Shown: positions 1-8,110 of the stretch, piece by piece | How positions within the stretch are numbered: position 1 is the first letter of the stretch | Layout: each line of letters starts with the position of its first letter | Assembly: GCA_027487385.1 (NCBI GenBank) | Contig: JAIYDS010000110.1 | Location: forward strand, 1-55,708 | Reading direction: 5' to 3' | DNA from: Acetobacteraceae bacterium | Lineage (GTDB): Bacteria > Pseudomonadota > Alphaproteobacteria > Acetobacterales > Acetobacteraceae | Length of the DNA stretch: 55,708 nucleotides | Notes under the pieces: generated by a model | Databases searched by the model: none | What the model saw: only the letters and a program-made list of their open reading frames with translations | What the model was told of the DNA's origin: nothing | Translations under genes and position numbers: made by a program

Positions 1-117
1 CAAGCTGAAGCAGTTCCGTCGTGTCGCAACGCGCTTCGAGAAGACAGCAAGGAACTACCTCGCCGTCGTCACCCTCGCCGCGATCATCCTCTGGTTGAGG
101 TAAGTGTCCACAGAACC
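1..117 (+). mobile_element. Right end of an IS5-family insertion sequence (partial)
   Basis: The window opens inside an insertion sequence. The transposase reading frame ends at 103 and is followed by a short tail, GTGTCCACAGAACC (104-117), which is a plausible terminal inverted repeat. The next two bases are TA, which fits the two-base TA target duplication of the IS427-type branch of IS5. The left end lies outside the window, so neither the inverted repeat nor the duplication can be confirmed here. Confidence 0.6.
2..103 (+). CDS. IS5-family transposase, C-terminal end (partial)
   Basis: Thirty-three codons and a TAA stop are visible; the 5' part is outside the window. The peptide contains FRRVATRFEKTARNYLAVV followed by a hydrophobic stretch ending in IILWLR. 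This matches the usual C-terminus of IS5-family DDE transposases, where an FRRIATRYDKLA-like helix is followed by a short hydrophobic end. The catalytic DDE residues are not in the visible part, so intactness cannot be judged. Confidence 0.75.
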   Translation, partial: KLKQFRRVATRFEKTARNYLAVVTLAAIILWLR

Positions 118-217
118 TAGAGCGTGCTGCGTTCACATGCGTTCACTCCGCACGCTCTAGACTTTGCTGAGAGGATGATTCAGCGTCTCGGCGATTCCGC
201 CTCAACGCATCATGCTC
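117..217. repeat. Two-hairpin intergenic repeat, copy 1
   Basis: This element shares long identical blocks with the reverse complement of 21399-21487, including TTTGCTGAGAGGATGAT and CGTCTCGGCGATTCCGCCTC. Copy 1 contains a perfect 11-base inverted repeat, CTAGAGCGTGC (117-127) with GCACGCTCTAG (150-160). A second foldable half holds GGCG-ATTC-CGCC inside an ATGAT/ATCAT stem. It ends on the stop codon of the leftward gene at 217 and begins where the insertion sequence ends. The architecture resembles REP-type palindromic elements, but I cannot assign a named family. Confidence 0.75.
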
Positions 218-822
218 TAACCGGCGGGCGAGCCCCGCGCCGCCAGGAATTCATCCAGCAAATCCAGCCGGTCATTGCCGAAGAAGAGCTTGCCCTCCGC
301 CGTGACCGTGGGCAGGCCAAAGACGCCGGCGGCGATTGCCTCCTCGGTGTTGTCGGAGAGCTGCGTCTTCCAGCGCTCCGCCGCCGTGGCAGCGATCACC
401 TCTTGGGGGTCAAGCCCGGCCTCGGCGCCGCAGCGCCCCAGCAGGGCAAGGTCCTCGATATCGCCCGCCTCGCTCCAATAGGCGCGCAGCACGGCGCGGG
501 CGAAGGGGCCGCCCTGCCCCTGGTCGCTCGCATAGCAGGCGGCGCGCAGGGCGCGGGCGGGGCGCAGCGGGAAGCGCGGGTGGTAGCGCAGCGTGAGCCC
601 CCCGCGCGCCGCCCAATCCAGCAGATCCTGCCGGTACCAGGCGAGGAATGCGGCATTGGCCTCCAGCGGCCGCCGCCCGCCGATCGCGTCGATCAGCCGC
701 GCCAGATAGACCGGGCGCCATTCCACGCTGCGGCCATGGCGCTCAGCGATGCCCTCGATGCGCATGGCGGCCAGGTAGCACCAGGGGCTGTGCACATCGA
801 AGCGGAACAGCAGGGGCATCAT
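217..822 (-). CDS. 2-hydroxychromene-2-carboxylate isomerase-like DsbA-family protein
   Basis: The product has 201 residues and a thioredoxin-fold layout of the HCCA isomerase/kappa-class GST group. The N-terminus has the FDVHSPWCY active-site region, and the C-terminus has GVFGLPT followed by FFGNDRLD, the cis-proline loop and closing motif of this family. Known members isomerise ring-cleavage products of polycyclic aromatics using glutathione; the true substrate here is unknown. The ATG at 820-822 overlaps the TGA of the upstream ligase in an ATGA arrangement, which supports this start and translational coupling. Pairing with an acyl-CoA ligase suggests degradation of an aromatic or fatty acid. 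Confidence 0.8.
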   Translation of the reverse strand: MMPLLFRFDVHSPWCYLAAMRIEGIAERHGRSVEWRPVYLARLIDAIGGRRPLEANAAFLAWYRQDLLDWAARGGLTLRYHPRFPLRPARALRAACYASDQGQGGPFARAVLRAYWSEAGDIEDLALLGRCGAEAGLDPQEVIAATAAERWKTQLSDNTEEAIAAGVFGLPTVTAEGKLFFGNDRLDLLDEFLAARGSPAG

Positions 823-2390
823 GCCAGGATCTCCAATCGGCCGGCTTCGGCCATGGCGCGCAGCTCCGTCTTGCGGATCTTGCCCGAGGCGGTGAGCGGA
901 TAGGCCGCCACGCCATACCAGACCGCCGGCACCTTGAAGCGGGCGATGCGCGCGGCGCAGAAGCTCGCGAGATCGGCCGTCGGCACCGGATGGCGCAAAC
1001 GCAGCGCGGCGGCGGGGATTTCGCCGTAATAGGCATCCGCGATGCCGAAGACCGCGACCTCGGCCACGGCCGGGTGCTGGGCCAGCACCGCCTCGATCTC
1101 GACCGGGTAGATGTTCTCGCCGCCGCGGATGAGCATGTCGCGCAGGCGGCCGCCGGCCATGCGGATGCGCCCCGTGGGGGTCATGCAGCCCAGGTCCCCG
1201 CTGCGCAGCCAGCCCTCCGGCGTGAGGGTCTCCGCATTGGCCTCGGGCCGCTCGAAATAGCCCAGCATGACCATGGGGCCGCGCGCCTGGATCTCGCCGA
1301 TTTCGCCCGCCGGCAGCACGGCGCCGGTGCTGGGGTCCACGATGCGCACCTCCATGCCCGGCAGCGCCTCGCCGGCCGTCTCCAGCCGCTCGGGATCCTC
1401 GCAATCGGCGCAGGAAATCAGCGTGCTGGCCTCGGTCTGGCCATAGACCTGCACCAGGCCGGGGATGGGGAAGTCCCGCACGCAATCGGCCAGGATGTCG
1501 GGGTTGGCATCGGCGCCGCCGCAGGTGCCGGTGCGCAGGCTCGACAGATCGTAGTTCTTCCGCGCCGGCAGGTCGCGCATGGCAAGCCAGGAGGTGGGCA
1601 CGCCGGAGAGCGCGGTGCAGCGCTCGGCCTCGATCACGCGGCACATCTCCTCCGCGTCGAAGGCGGGCACGCCCACATAGGCGGCGCCGGTTTGCAGGCA
1701 GGCCAGGATGCCCATGATGCAACCCGCGCAATGGAACAGCGGGATGATGGAGGTCACGCGGTCCCGCTCCGTCAGGCGCAGGCGCTGGGCGGTGCCCCAG
1801 GCATTGGCCAGCATGCCCTGATGCGTCAGCAGCGCGCCCTTGGGCACGCCGGTGGTGCCGGAGGTGAATTGCAGGCTGGCCGGCGCGCGCGGCGCCACCT
1901 CGGGCAGGGCGACCCCCTGGGCTCGAACCGCGCCGACGTGGCGCTCGCCCTCCACCTCATCCAGCAGGATCAGGTGGCACAGCGCGGGCAGGCCTGGCCG
2001 CAGCGCGCGCACCATCTCCAGATAGGCGTTGCTGCGGAAGCGCGCGCTCAGCAGCAGCGCCTCGGCGCGACTGGTGGCCAGGGCCGCGCCCAGATCCTCC
2101 GCCCGGTAATGCGTGTTGAGCGGCACCAGCACCATGCCGGCCGCGGCGATGGCGAGTTGCGCGATGGGCCATTCGATCCGGTTCTCGGCCAGCAGCGCCA
2201 CATGCGCGCCAGGTTTCAGCCCGAGCGCCAGCAGGCCCTGCGCCAGCGCCTCGGCCTCTTCCAGCCAGGCGGCGAAACTCAGGCGGCGGCCTTGGTGGGG
2301 GAAGACCAGCGCATCGCGCGCGCCGTGCCGGGACGCGGCCGCGCGGAGGGCGTCGAGCGGATTGGCGTGGGGGGTGAGCAACATCTCCAT
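819..2390 (-). CDS. AMP-dependent acyl-CoA synthetase/ligase
   Basis: This is an ANL-superfamily enzyme of about 523 residues that activates a carboxylic acid as acyl-AMP and transfers it to CoA. The phosphate-binding loop TSGTTGVPKG lies near residue 176, the adenine-binding YGQTE near 316, GWLRSGDLG further on, and the catalytic lysine in ASGKIRKTEL near 504. Sequence style resembles the CaiC/medium-chain ligases, but the substrate cannot be read off. I chose the ATG at 2388-2390; an in-frame ATG at 2430-2432 would add 14 unconvincing residues, and an ATG at 2382-2384 has a better-spaced Shine-Dalgarno. It is the first gene of a two-gene leftward operon. Confidence 0.85.
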   Translation of the reverse strand: MEMLLTPHANPLDALRAAASRHGARDALVFPHQGRRLSFAAWLEEAEALAQGLLALGLKPGAHVALLAENRIEWPIAQLAIAAAGMVLVPLNTHYRAEDLGAALATSRAEALLLSARFRSNAYLEMVRALRPGLPALCHLILLDEVEGERHVGAVRAQGVALPEVAPRAPASLQFTSGTTGVPKGALLTHQGMLANAWGTAQRLRLTERDRVTSIIPLFHCAGCIMGILACLQTGAAYVGVPAFDAEEMCRVIEAERCTALSGVPTSWLAMRDLPARKNYDLSSLRTGTCGGADANPDILADCVRDFPIPGLVQVYGQTEASTLISCADCEDPERLETAGEALPGMEVRIVDPSTGAVLPAGEIGEIQARGPMVMLGYFERPEANAETLTPEGWLRSGDLGCMTPTGRIRMAGGRLRDMLIRGGENIYPVEIEAVLAQHPAVAEVAVFGIADAYYGEIPAAALRLRHPVPTADLASFCAARIARFKVPAVWYGVAAYPLTASGKIRKTELRAMAEAGRLEILA

Positions 2391-2537
2391 CCTGGGCAGG
2401 TTGGCATGCGAATTGGTAGGGCTGAAGCCCATGCCGCACCCAGCGCGGTGCCCGCCTGTTCCGCTGCCCAGGCGCGTGGCAGGCTTCGCCCCGCGCTGCC
2501 TGTTCCTTCAACATCTTCTGCCCGACCGGAGACCGCC

Positions 2538-3542
2538 ATGCCCCTCACCCCCCGCCGCACCCTGCTGGCCGCTGGCCCCGCCCTGCTGGCCGCGCCCATG
2601 ACGCTGCGCGCCCAGGGCTCGGGCACGCCCATCACCATCGTCACCGCGCTCCGCCTCGCCAATTGGACGCCGGCCTTCGTGGCGCAGCGGCGCGGGCTCT
2701 TCGCCAAGCACGGGCTGCGCGTGGAAATCCAGCCGGCCGGCTCCATCGCCGAGCCCGTGGCCGTGCTGAACGCCCGCCGCGCGCAAATCGCGCTGACCGG
2801 CACGGGCATGAGCGTGAACGCGACGGTGGAGGGGGCCAGCATCAAGGTGATCGGCATGCTGGCCGGCGCCATCGGGCTCTGGTTCATCCATCGGCCGGGT
2901 GTCACCTTGAACTCGCTGGCCGATCTGCGCGGCAAGAGCATCGCCTCGCTGCGCTTCCCCTCCAACACCGTCTCCTCGCCCACCTATGCCATGCGCTCGC
3001 GCGCCAATATGGACCCGGCCCAGGCGGGCGTGCGTTTCATCGAGGGGCCGCCGGGCTCCATCATCGCCGCCGTGCGCGATGGCCGCGCGGATCTGGGCTG
3101 CGTCTTCGAATGGGATGCTTCCATCGCGGAATCCCAGGGCCTCGCCGTCTCGCTGCCGCTCGCACCCGTGATCGGCCCCATCGCCTTCAGCACGGCCATG
3201 GTGCGCGAGGATTGGCTCGCTTCGAACCGCAGCCAGGCGCAGGCCTTCAGCAACGCCCTGGCCGAGGCGCTGCGCCTCATCCGCACCGATGCCTCGGTCT
3301 ATGAGGAAGTCAGCCGCGAGGAATTCGCGCAGGTCCCGGCCGAGGCAGTGAGGGCCGGCACGGCGCGGCTGCTCGGCACCGCGGGCATCGTGCCCCTCTC
3401 GCCCGTCGTCACGCGGGAGCAGTGGGATGCGATCATCGCGCATGAACTGGGCGCCGGCACCATGCGCCAGGCGCTGCCCTATGAGCGCATCGTGGACAAT
3501 TCCTTGGCGGAAGTGGCGGCGCGCGCGGCCGGCATCGCGTGA
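2538..3542 (+). CDS. ABC transporter substrate-binding protein, NMT1/taurine-nitrate type
   Basis: The periplasmic receptor has 334 residues. A Tat-like or Sec signal (RRTLLAAGPALLAAP, cleavage near LRAQ) precedes a two-lobed binding fold with TALRLANWTPAFVAQRRGLF, typical of the SsuA/TauA/NMT1 group. A GGAGA Shine-Dalgarno sits five bases before the ATG. The long in-frame upstream extension is antisense to the ligase and is not coding. The gene is followed without a gap by the permease and ATPase genes, so a complete importer is present. Ligands of this family include sulfonates, nitrate, thiamine precursors and aromatic acids; the one used here is unknown. Confidence 0.88.
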   Translation: MPLTPRRTLLAAGPALLAAPMTLRAQGSGTPITIVTALRLANWTPAFVAQRRGLFAKHGLRVEIQPAGSIAEPVAVLNARRAQIALTGTGMSVNATVEGASIKVIGMLAGAIGLWFIHRPGVTLNSLADLRGKSIASLRFPSNTVSSPTYAMRSRANMDPAQAGVRFIEGPPGSIIAAVRDGRADLGCVFEWDASIAESQGLAVSLPLAPVIGPIAFSTAMVREDWLASNRSQAQAFSNALAEALRLIRTDASVYEEVSREEFAQVPAEAVRAGTARLLGTAGIVPLSPVVTREQWDAIIAHELGAGTMRQALPYERIVDNSLAEVAARAAGIA

Positions 3543-4294
3543 CGCGCGGCTTCAGCGCGGCGCTGCTGGCGAAGCAGGTCCTGCTGGTCGCCGGCATTCT
3601 CGGCGCCTGGGAATGGGGCGTTCGCTCGGGGCTGATGGCCGCCTATATCTATGGCCAGCCCAGCGGGATCTTCGCCAAGGCCAAGGGCCTCATCGCCTCG
3701 GGCGAATTGCTGACCCACACCTGGGTCACGGCGCAAGAGGCGGTGGCGGGCTTCCTCATCGGCACCACGCTGGGCAGCCTCTGCGGGCTGCTGCTCTGGC
3801 TCTCGCCGGGCTTTGCCGCCGTGGTGAGGCCGGTGATGATCGCGATCAACGGCGTGCCGAAGATCGCGCTCGCCCCGCTCATCATCGTCTGGTTCGGCAT
3901 CGGGATGGAGGCGAAGATCGCCATCGCCGCCATCCTCACCTTCATCGTCAGCCTCATCGCCACCTTCGCCGGCACGCGGGAGGTAGACCAGGATCTGATC
4001 CGGCTGATGCGCAGCCTGGGCGCCTCGCGCTTCCAGACCTGGCGCAAGGTGGTGGCGCCGGCGACGCTGCCCTGGATCGTCTCCGCCATGCGGCTGAATG
4101 TCGGCTTCGCGCTGATCGGTGCGGTGGTGGGCGAATACATCTCAGCGAAGGAGGGGCTCGGTTACCTCGTCTACTTCTCCGGCACGCTCTACGACCTCAA
4201 TGCCGTCTGGACCGGCATCTTCGCGCTGATGGCCCTGGCCCTGGTGCTGGACCGCTGCGTCACCTTCATCGAGAGCAAGGCGCGCTGGGCATGA
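3539..4294 (+). CDS. ABC transporter permease, SsuC/TauC type
   Basis: This 251-residue inner-membrane permease begins at a GTG overlapping the stop of the receptor gene (GTGA), which indicates coupling. It has about six hydrophobic segments and the BPD_transp_1 coupling loop EAA-like sequence LIRLMRSLGASRFQTWRKV, which contacts the ATPase. It is the middle gene of a receptor-permease-ATPase operon for a nitrate/sulfonate/taurine-class substrate. Confidence 0.9.
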   Translation: MTRGFSAALLAKQVLLVAGILGAWEWGVRSGLMAAYIYGQPSGIFAKAKGLIASGELLTHTWVTAQEAVAGFLIGTTLGSLCGLLLWLSPGFAAVVRPVMIAINGVPKIALAPLIIVWFGIGMEAKIAIAAILTFIVSLIATFAGTREVDQDLIRLMRSLGASRFQTWRKVVAPATLPWIVSAMRLNVGFALIGAVVGEYISAKEGLGYLVYFSGTLYDLNAVWTGIFALMALALVLDRCVTFIESKARWA

Positions 4295-5058
4295 GCGAGG
4301 ATGTCGTTCTGCGCGCCGAAGGGCTGTCGCTCAGCTTCCCCGGCGTGGTCGCCTTCACCGGCATTTCCTTCGCGCTGCGCAGGCAGGAGGTCCTGGCCAT
4401 CGTCGGTCCCTCTGGCTGTGGAAAATCCTCCCTGTTCAATGTCATCGCGGGGTTGCAGGCGCCGAGCGAGGGCCGTGTGGAGGTGCTCAGCCAGCCGGTC
4501 GCCGGCGCCACCGGCCATGTCGGCTACATGCTGCAAAAGGACCTGCTGCTGCCCTGGCGCAGCGTGCTGGACAATGTGCTGCTCGGCCTCGAAATCCGCG
4601 GCGTGAAGCGCGCCGAGGCCGAGGCGCGGGCGCGCGGGCTGATCGAGGCCTATGGCCTGAAGGGCTTCGAGAATGCCAAGCCCGGCACGCTCTCCGGCGG
4701 CATGCGCCAGCGCGTGGCCGTCATGCGCACCCTGGCGCCGGACCCCGAGGTGGTGCTGCTGGACGAACCCTTCTCCGCGCTCGACTTTCAGACCAAGCTG
4801 CTGCTCCAGCGCGAGGTGCAGTCCATCATCCGCGAGCGTGCGAAGAGCGCCATCCTGGTGACGCATGACATTGGCGAGGCGATTGTGATGGCGGACCGGG
4901 TGGTGGTGCTAAGCCGGCGGCCGGGCACCATCAAATCCACCCATGTGATCGCCCTTCCGGATGCGGTGCGGGACCCGGTGGCGGCGCGGCGCACGCCGGA
5001 ATTCCAGGCCTATTTTGATGCGATCTGGAGTGAGTTGGATCAGCCGGTGGAAAGATAA
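4291..5058 (+). CDS. ABC transporter ATP-binding protein, SsuB/TauB type
   Basis: The 255-residue ATPase shows a Walker [10 protein letters not shown] at residues 39-47, the signature LSGGMRQRV from about 135, a Walker B VVLLDE at 155-160 and the switch histidine in VTHD. Its ATG overlaps the permease stop (ATGA). It energises the importer encoded by the two preceding genes. A strong hairpin terminator follows the stop directly. Confidence 0.92.
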   Translation: MSEDVVLRAEGLSLSFPGVVAFTGISFALRRQEVLAIVGPSGCGKSSLFNVIAGLQAPSEGRVEVLSQPVAGATGHVGYMLQKDLLLPWRSVLDNVLLGLEIRGVKRAEAEARARGLIEAYGLKGFENAKPGTLSGGMRQRVAVMRTLAPDPEVVLLDEPFSALDFQTKLLLQREVQSIIRERAKSAILVTHDIGEAIVMADRVVVLSRRPGTIKSTHVIALPDAVRDPVAARRTPEFQAYFDAIWSELDQPVER

Positions 5059-5509
5059 AAAAAGCCTCCGTCGGCTGGAGCCCCGGCCCCAGCCGCCGGG
5101 GGCCTTTTTTCTGGCTTCTCGCCTTCCGCAGGCTCACCACTTCGCATCGGCGATGGATCACCTCCGCCTTCAGCAGGTTCCCCTCCATCCAGGCGAACAG
5201 CCCAGGCGGCCCTTCGCCCGGCGCGGGGCGGCTTTCCGGCTGGAAGCGCACCCGGCCATCGGGCAGCGCCGTGCCGCGCGGGTGGAGCATGCCATGGTCC
5301 AGATGCGGTCTCGCATCGGTTGGGCCGAATTCGAAGCTGGCGCCGGGGCGCCCACCATCGTCCCCGATCATCATGCGCGCGCTTTGCGCCTCCCGCCCGC
5401 AGCGGTATTCGCCCTCCCAAAGGCCTTCCAAGCCTTTGGCGGAAGCGGCGGGCGGGGGGGCGGCGAGGGAAAATGCCAGCATGGCCGAATGCAGGGGGAG
5501 CATCCGCAT
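4931..5509 (-). CDS. Small secreted protein of unknown function, reading through the terminator
   Basis: An N-terminal signal peptide (AFSLAAPPPAASA) leads into a domain of about 110 residues starting GLEGLWEGEYRCGRE and ending near RRCEVVSLRKA; the two cysteines could pair. I do not recognise the family. Oddly, no stop occurs at the end of this domain: the frame continues through the shared terminator and 128 bases into the opposite ABC ATPase gene before stopping at 4931. The true C-terminus may have been lost by a frameshift near 5100-5130. Possible starts are the GTG at 5510-5512 and ATGs at 5507-5509 and 5501-5503. It lies 51 bases after the preceding leftward gene, probably in the same operon. 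Confidence 0.55.
   Translation of the reverse strand: MRMLPLHSAMLAFSLAAPPPAASAKGLEGLWEGEYRCGREAQSARMMIGDDGGRPGASFEFGPTDARPHLDHGMLHPRGTALPDGRVRFQPESRPAPGEGPPGLFAWMEGNLLKAEVIHRRCEVVSLRKARSQKKGPRRLGPGLQPTEAFFIFPPADPTHSRSHQNRPGIPACAAPPPGPAPHPEGRSHGWI
5064..5110. terminator. Bidirectional intrinsic terminator
   Basis: A 15-pair stem with one mismatch (arms 5064-5078 and 5089-5103) is followed by six T residues on the + strand and preceded by a run of seven A residues. It can therefore stop transcripts from both sides of this convergent junction. Its arm sequence CCTCCGtCGGCTGG is nearly identical to that of the terminator after ureG. Confidence 0.88.
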
Positions 5510-5560
5510 CACCCCGGATGCTGGAGCAGCCCCGCCGCCAGAGGCCAGGAGAAACGCGCC

Positions 5561-6196
5561 TTAGGGGCCGGATACGACCACATAGACCACGTTGGTGCCG
5601 TCCATATAGGGCTTGAGCCAGGCGCCGCCGCAGCGGAACACGGTGCCGCCCGGCCCGGATTGCGAGACGCAGCCGGCCGGCAGGCTGCTGTACTCGGCAC
5701 CGATGGGCAAAGGCGCGGGGCTTGGCGCCGGCGCGGGCGGGCGTGCGGCGGAAGCGACCGCCGCCCCGGCCACGGCGCCCACCGCCACCCCGGCGGCGAC
5801 CGCCCCGGCCGAGGGGGCGACATAGCCCGGATAGACCGGCACCGGCCGCACCACGGCGGCCGGCGGCCGCGCCACGGGATAGACGGGGTAGGCCGGATAG
5901 CCGGGGCGTGGCGCCACCGCGACATTGCCGGCGGGCCCGCGCGCCGCGGCACCGCCATAGCGGCCGACGGCGGCCGCATTGCCCTGCGGGCCGGCCACCG
6001 CCGTGCCGCGCGGGCCGGTGGCGGCGACACCGCCGCGCGGCCCCTCGGCCACCGCGCCGCGCGGAGTCGCCACATAGCTGCCGCCGCGCGGCCCGCTGCC
6101 GCTGGTCCAGGCCTGGGCTTCGGCCGTGGCGCAAAGGCCGAGCAGGGCAAGGGCGCCAGCGCGGAAGACGATGGGGCGAAGGGAATGGGCGGTCAT
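5561..6196 (-). CDS. Secreted Gly/Pro-rich repeat protein of unknown function
   Basis: The 211-residue product has a signal peptide ending near TAEAQA. A low-complexity section follows with repeated GPRGG, GPRGT, GPQGN and GPAGN units, then a Tyr/Pro/Val-rich stretch (PGYPAYPVYPVARPP), a small hydrophobic Ala/Val/Gly segment, and a compact C-terminal part with two cysteines (AGCVSQSG, FRCGGAWLKPYMDG). The C-terminal part resembles small DUF domains appended to alphaproteobacterial envelope proteins, but I cannot name it. The ATG overlaps the stop of the upstream DUF2092 gene (ATGA), so the two proteins are probably made together. Confidence 0.75.
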   Translation of the reverse strand: MTAHSLRPIVFRAGALALLGLCATAEAQAWTSGSGPRGGSYVATPRGAVAEGPRGGVAATGPRGTAVAGPQGNAAAVGRYGGAAARGPAGNVAVAPRPGYPAYPVYPVARPPAAVVRPVPVYPGYVAPSAGAVAAGVAVGAVAGAAVASAARPPAPAPSPAPLPIGAEYSSLPAGCVSQSGPGGTVFRCGGAWLKPYMDGTNVVYVVVSGP

Positions 6197-7008
6197 GGCG
6201 AGGTGCTCCGGGTCAGGGCGGCGGCGGGGCCTTGGCCGCGCGGGCGGAATTCGGCGCGGGCGGCATCGCGCGGCGGGGTGAAGACGAAGGTGCTGTCCGG
6301 CAGGCGGGCGCGCAGGTTCCACTCCTGGAACTCCAGGGTCACGCGCAGGCGGTCCGCGCCGGGCTCGACATAGGAGACACGCAGCGGCAGGCCGCTCTGC
6401 GCCGCTTCCAGCCAGATTTCCCAATGCCCCTCGGGGCCGGTCATGGCGAAATGGTCCACCACCGTGTCGCGGATGATGGAGCGGCCGACCAGGCGCCCCG
6501 TGGTGCCGGCTGGCGTGAGCATGGCGTAGGGATCATCGGCCAGCAGCGGCAGGATGGGCAGGGTGACGCCGAGCCGCGCCTCCATGGCCTTCAGCGCGGC
6601 CTCGATATTCCCGGTGAGCGGCGCGCTGCCATAGACGTTCTGCTGCGTGTTCAGCGCCGTCAGCGCGCGCCCATCATACCAGAGGTTGAAGCTGCCGAGG
6701 TCACTCCCGACGCTGGCATAGAGGCGGTCCGGGCGGCGCACCGCCACGGCCGCGGCTCCGCCGAGCAGGATGGATTGGCCGGCGCCGGCCGGCGCCTCGC
6801 GCAGGGTGGTGAAGCGCAGGGTGAAGGATGGTGCGCTGGTCAGCGTGTTCGCCATGCGGCGCAAGGCGGCGCTGGCGGCTTCGTCCAGCACGGCGGCGGG
6901 TGGCGTGGTGACGGGGGGCGCGCTCGGCGCCGGATCGGCGCAGGCGGCGAGGAGCGCGGCAAGGCCGAGGGCGGCGCAGCGCCAGCCGGGCAAGGGGGTT
7001 CGGGGCAT
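6193..7008 (-). CDS. DUF2092-family lipoprotein
   Basis: The 271-residue protein carries a lipobox, LAALLAAC, near residue 20, predicting a lipid-anchored periplasmic protein. The rest matches the DUF2092 layout: a short helical start (EAASAALRRMANTL), LRFTTLREAPAGAGQ, then RRPDRLYASVGSD and a DGRALTALN loop, with the characteristic DTVVDHFAMTGPEGHWEIWLE segment. The fold resembles LolA/LppX-type lipoprotein carriers, but the ligand is unknown. It is the first gene of a leftward operon with the Gly/Pro-rich protein and is divergent from the amino-acid transporter operon. Confidence 0.8.
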   Translation of the reverse strand: MPRTPLPGWRCAALGLAALLAACADPAPSAPPVTTPPAAVLDEAASAALRRMANTLTSAPSFTLRFTTLREAPAGAGQSILLGGAAAVAVRRPDRLYASVGSDLGSFNLWYDGRALTALNTQQNVYGSAPLTGNIEAALKAMEARLGVTLPILPLLADDPYAMLTPAGTTGRLVGRSIIRDTVVDHFAMTGPEGHWEIWLEAAQSGLPLRVSYVEPGADRLRVTLEFQEWNLRARLPDSTFVFTPPRDAARAEFRPRGQGPAAALTRSTSP

Positions 7009-7210
7009 GGCGGGCGCATCCTCTGCAGGTTGCAGCCATGCTCGCGCCGATGCGGGGCCAGGTAAAGCCTCGACCGGGCCCTCGGATTGGGCGTCATGCC
7101 ACCGATTTCGGCAAATCTGGCGCGGTCCCGCCATTTCGGATGGCCTGGCCGGATTGAGGATGATGGGGCACGCGCGCAGCCTCTTCGCTCCCCCGGAGGA
7201 GGACCACCCC

Positions 7211-8047
7211 ATGAGCTTCACCCGCCGCGCCGCGCTGGCCGCGCCCTTCATCCTCGCCGCCGGCACCGCCGCCGCGCAATCGGGGCCGCTGACCCTGGCG
7301 CAGATCCGCGCGAATGGGCGGCTGCGCATCGGCTGCGAGGCGACCTACCCGCCCTTCACCTTCCGCGAGAGCGGCGTGATCGTGGGCTATGACGTCGAAC
7401 TCGCCACCGCCATCTGCCGCAGCATCGGCGTCACGCCGGAATTCATTGACACCCAGTGGTCGGGCGTCATTCCCGCGCTCTATGCCGGGCGCTTCGACAT
7501 CATCATGTCCTCGATGAGCTATACCCGCGCCCGCATGGAGCGCGTGGCCTTCACCATTCCCTATGCCGAGGCCGGGCAGTCGCTGCTGATCCGCGCGCGG
7601 GATGCGAACAGCATCCGCAGCATCAACGACATGGGGGGCAAGAGCCTGGGCGTGAAGCTGGGCTCGCCGGGCGAGACGCTGCATCCGCGGCTCGCCGAGC
7701 GGATGCGCGCGGCCGGCGGGCGGCCCTTTTCGGGCGTGCGCACCTATGACGACCATCCGGCGGCCTATCTGGCGCTGATGCAGGGCACGGTGGATGGCGT
7801 GCTGAACACGCTGCCCACGCTCGCCTATGTGATGCGCAGCCAGCCCAACCGCTTCGCCATCGTGCGCGGCATCGGTGCCGACAACTGGGCCGGCATTGCG
7901 CTGCGCCGCGAGGATCCGGAGGTGCTGGCCTGGCTGAACGAACAGCTGCGGGCGATGCGCGCCGATGGCTCGCTGAAGGCCTTGCAGGAGAAGTGGTTCG
8001 GCATCGAGTTCAACCTGCCCGACACCATCCCGGAGCCGGCGGCATAG
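7211..8047 (+). CDS. Amino-acid-type ABC transporter substrate-binding protein
   Basis: The 278-residue receptor of the SBP_bac_3 family has a twin-arginine-like signal (TRRAALAAPFILAAGTAAAQ), LRIGCEATYPPFTF, a GYDVELATAICRSIG segment and IMSSMSYTRARMERVAFTIPY, the classic family signatures. A very strong GGAGGAGG ribosome-binding site precedes the ATG; the longer upstream frame is spurious. It starts the probable operon that runs to 13271. The usual ligands are amino acids or opine-like compounds, but the downstream amidohydrolases suggest a nitrogen heterocycle or amide-containing ligand. Confidence 0.9.
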   Translation: MSFTRRAALAAPFILAAGTAAAQSGPLTLAQIRANGRLRIGCEATYPPFTFRESGVIVGYDVELATAICRSIGVTPEFIDTQWSGVIPALYAGRFDIIMSSMSYTRARMERVAFTIPYAEAGQSLLIRARDANSIRSINDMGGKSLGVKLGSPGETLHPRLAERMRAAGGRPFSGVRTYDDHPAAYLALMQGTVDGVLNTLPTLAYVMRSQPNRFAIVRGIGADNWAGIALRREDPEVLAWLNEQLRAMRADGSLKALQEKWFGIEFNLPDTIPEPAA

Positions 8048-8110
8048 AACGGGGACCAGCGTATTGAAGGTCGGCACCCCCACGCCGAATGCGAGGCGGA
8101 TCGCCGAGCC

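Noticed and set aside
648-2537. Long in-frame 5' extension of the taurine-type receptor gene (over 600 codons)
   Set aside because: It is the antisense of the acyl-CoA ligase gene, has His/Arg/Gly-rich composition typical of antisense frames in GC-rich DNA, and a signal peptide with a Shine-Dalgarno begins at 2538.
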